From Candidatus Nitrosopumilus sp. (GTDB lineage Archaea > Thermoproteota > Nitrososphaeria > Nitrososphaerales > Nitrosopumilaceae), in contig JAEMQG010000152.1 of assembly GCA_022758935.1 (NCBI GenBank), positions 1 through 16,116 on the forward strand: DNA of 16,116 nt. Direction: 5' to 3'. Positions 14,599-16,116 of this stretch are shown here, piece by piece. How positions within the stretch are numbered: position 1 is the first letter of the stretch; each line of letters begins with the position of its first letter. The notes beneath the pieces were generated by a model, which did not search any database, was not told the DNA's origin, and worked only from the letters and a program-made list of their open reading frames with translations. A program made the translations under genes and the position numbers.

Positions 14599-15909
14599 GT
14601 GTCTAAGGCTATGTTTTTAGCTGTTTTGCTTGGTGGATTGATTGTAATTGGTTCAAGTTCATCGGTTTGGGCTGCTCAAGTAGATGCACGAATAAATCCA
14701 AATGCCGAAAAATCACCATTTTCATATAATTACCAAAAAACCGTATTTATTGAATATCCAAACGGCGGAAAACTATTTGATGAGCTACATGAAAAGGAAT
14801 GGAGAGTTAATGCTACTGCGGATGCAACAAATCCGGGAGTTCAAAAATTAATTGCTAGTCTTAATCAAAAACTTCAATCGGATGGAAGTCACGCAAGAGT
14901 TTCAGATCTTAATGTATTTTATGATTTTCACCTTAAAGGTAGATCTATGAATACTTCGGTTGATTACAGGATAGTCTTGGAAGGTATTTTAACTGATTAT
15001 GTAATTACAAAAGATCAAGTTAAAACCATTGTTGATATGGGTTGGAGAGGGATGAGCACTAATGATCCCGTTGTAATTGATGGCGTGGAAATTAATTTAC
15101 CTATATCAATTTTAAAAGATAAAGAGCCGGCAGTATATGCCATCCTTGCGGGGACCGAGGCTGATTCAATTCTGTCTAAAAGTATTATCAACGCAGATTT
15201 TATTTTAGAGCAACCAATGGCTAATTGGCACTTTTTGTTTGATGCTACTGGCATCAATGTTGATGCCGCTAGATTTGGATTGGATGAATCTATTTCTGGG
15301 TTTGTCGTATCTAAATGGACAATGGGTGAAAGTAGTCTTCGAGAAGGCAGGCAAGTAGAAAGAACCTTTGAATCTGAAATATCTGCTGATCAAAATTATG
15401 TAGTCCGAAGTGTCCAATCTTCTGATCAAGGAAATATCTCTGCGATTGGATTTGGTGCACTAGATGTATTGGATGGTTTGGAAATTGCGGGAATTACACC
15501 AACTCCACCATCAGGGTATGCAACAACTTCAACTGGTGGATTTCCAATAACAATTGTATATGGAATGTCTGGCATGGCTGCAATTGGTGGTATCGCATTT
15601 TTCATTTTTAGTAATAGAGCATTAAAAAATCAAAAAGTTGGTCAGCAAGGTATTGACCCCGGTAAATTAGTAAGCTATCAAACAAGTGCCTCTTCTGGTG
15701 GTTATCAGACAAATCGAGGTGAAGCACAACTTGTAGATGATTCTGATTATGCAAAAACTAGAAGTGTATATGAAGAGAATCAAACTAGTCCCCCATCTAT
15801 TGTCGATGAACAAGTAAAACCCAAGGGTGGAGCACTACCAAAAGGTTTTGAAGCAAAAAATGAACCTGATAAATCTAAATCAAAAGGAACTCTCCCTAAA
15901 GGCTTCTAA
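14599..15909 (+). CDS. Exported, membrane-anchored protein with LPKGF-repeat tail, function unknown
   Basis: A 436-residue protein I do not recognise as a named family, although its style is that of proteins conserved in ammonia-oxidising archaea. Residues 1-26 are a signal peptide (VWAA before QVDA). A large extracellular domain (27-300) has no catalytic motif I can identify. A Pro/Thr/Gly-rich linker (299-315) leads to a membrane helix (316-338) and a basic NRALKNQK stop. The cytoplasmic tail (340-436) is Gln/Ser/Gly-rich and likely disordered, and it ends with two copies of a short motif, ALPKGF (412-417) and TLPKGF (431-436, the very C-terminus). The start is GTG at 14599, supported by a TATA-like box; the ATG at 14611 is an alternative. 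It converges on the RNase P RNA gene. Confidence 0.8.
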   Translation: MSKAMFLAVLLGGLIVIGSSSSVWAAQVDARINPNAEKSPFSYNYQKTVFIEYPNGGKLFDELHEKEWRVNATADATNPGVQKLIASLNQKLQSDGSHARVSDLNVFYDFHLKGRSMNTSVDYRIVLEGILTDYVITKDQVKTIVDMGWRGMSTNDPVVIDGVEINLPISILKDKEPAVYAILAGTEADSILSKSIINADFILEQPMANWHFLFDATGINVDAARFGLDESISGFVVSKWTMGESSLREGRQVERTFESEISADQNYVVRSVQSSDQGNISAIGFGALDVLDGLEIAGITPTPPSGYATTSTGGFPITIVYGMSGMAAIGGIAFFIFSNRALKNQKVGQQGIDPGKLVSYQTSASSGGYQTNRGEAQLVDDSDYAKTRSVYEENQTSPPSIVDEQVKPKGGALPKGFEAKNEPDKSKSKGTLPKGF

Positions 15910-15964
15910 TCTTCTAATGTATCTCAAAATTCATCATCTATACATTCTCAAGTTCCTATGATGT

Positions 15965-15989
15965 AATTAAAAATAGTAATGAAAATTTG
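15965..15989 (-). terminator. T-rich end signal for RNase P RNA
   Basis: Just past the presumed RNA 3' end the minus strand reads AAATTTTC, then ATTACTATTTTTAATTAC. This is T-rich with runs of four and five T. No hairpin is needed in archaea. The stretch fills most of the gap to the end of the convergent gene. Confidence 0.4.
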
Positions 15990-16116
15990 TGTGTGCTGGG
16001 AGTAACCCTCCTTCTGTTTTCACGATATTTCGCTTTGCAGCCTACCTGAACTCAGTACAGGATCTTATAGTTCTGTTTGGCTTTGCTCCATGTGGGTCGG
16101 CATTTTTCATTCTTTC
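15990..16116 (-). ncRNA. rnpB: RNase P RNA, 3' portion (cut by window edge)
   Basis: On the minus strand the sequence carries the universal RNase P RNA landmarks in the right order. GGAGCAAAGCCAAACAG (16073-16089) is equivalent to GGAGCAAGGCCAAAUAG in E. coli (CR-IV region). GAACT and AGTTC (16069-16073 and 16048-16052) pair as P16. Then come GGTAGGCTGC (16037-16046), ACAGAA (16012-16017) and GGAGGGTTA (16003-16011, the P4 3' strand, CR-V), and a short end reading CTCCCAGCACAC that should close P1. The RNA is the catalytic core of the enzyme that trims tRNA 5' leaders. The 5' half, with CR-I to CR-III, lies beyond the right edge. The 3' end near 15990 is estimated. Confidence 0.92.

Noticed and set aside
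15910..16116. Protein-coding or SRP RNA reading of the right end
   Set aside because: There is no open frame of note, and the minus strand matches RNase P RNA landmarks in order, not SRP RNA.

Overview
This looks like chromosomal backbone from an ammonia-oxidising archaeon of the Nitrosopumilus/Nitrosarchaeum type (Nitrososphaerota, formerly Thaumarchaeota). The DNA is AT-rich. Information-processing genes are archaeal or eukaryote-like: TFB, aIF1, Sec61-beta, an SSSCA1-type zinc ribbon protein, Tsr3 and RNase P RNA. The cofactor genes are for F420 (cofD, cofC). Several starts are GTG or TTG, and TATA-like boxes often lie 22-33 bases upstream of the start codon, as expected for leaderless or short-leader archaeal transcripts. 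The genus is an inference from gene content and style; no search was run.

Layout from left to right. 1-126: the last codons of a histidine kinase. 127-363: non-coding apart from one doubtful 31-codon ORF. 364-3675: a large secreted protein with a lamin-tail domain and seven beta-sandwich repeats. 3709-4203: tsr3. It converges on 4200-6665, a membrane-anchored family 5 solute-binding protein whose two halves appear to be in swapped order, and the two genes share a TTAA stop. 6666-6936: divergent promoter region. 6937-7323: a small DUF6659-like protein. 7439-8074: an orphan Mrr-like PD-(D/E)XK nuclease, which overlaps the 3' end of the convergent DUF2070 membrane protein (8058-9797). The minus-strand block then continues upstream with the Sec61-beta subunit (9805-9972) and an SSSCA1-type zinc protein (10010-10342). 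10448-11756: aIF1 followed seven bases later by a CPBP intramembrane protease. 11910-12818: TFB on the minus strand. 12929-14483: the cofD-cofC operon on the minus strand. 14599-15909: a secreted or membrane-anchored conserved-type protein with a repeated LPKGF tail. 15990-16116: the 3' part of the RNase P RNA gene on the minus strand, cut by the right edge.

Functionally the window mixes cell-surface proteins (LTD/Ig-repeat protein, anchored solute-binding protein, LPKGF-tail protein), membrane biology (Sec61-beta, DUF2070, CPBP protease), RNA and translation functions (Tsr3, aIF1, RNase P RNA), transcription initiation (TFB) and F420 synthesis. No mobile element, CRISPR array, rRNA or tRNA was seen. 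I do not see an obvious multi-gene novel system. The strongest leads are the apparently circularly permuted solute-binding protein, the unusual P4 strand in RNase P RNA, the C-terminal module of the 1103-residue surface protein, and a possible metal-binding set of residues in the DUF2070 soluble domain.
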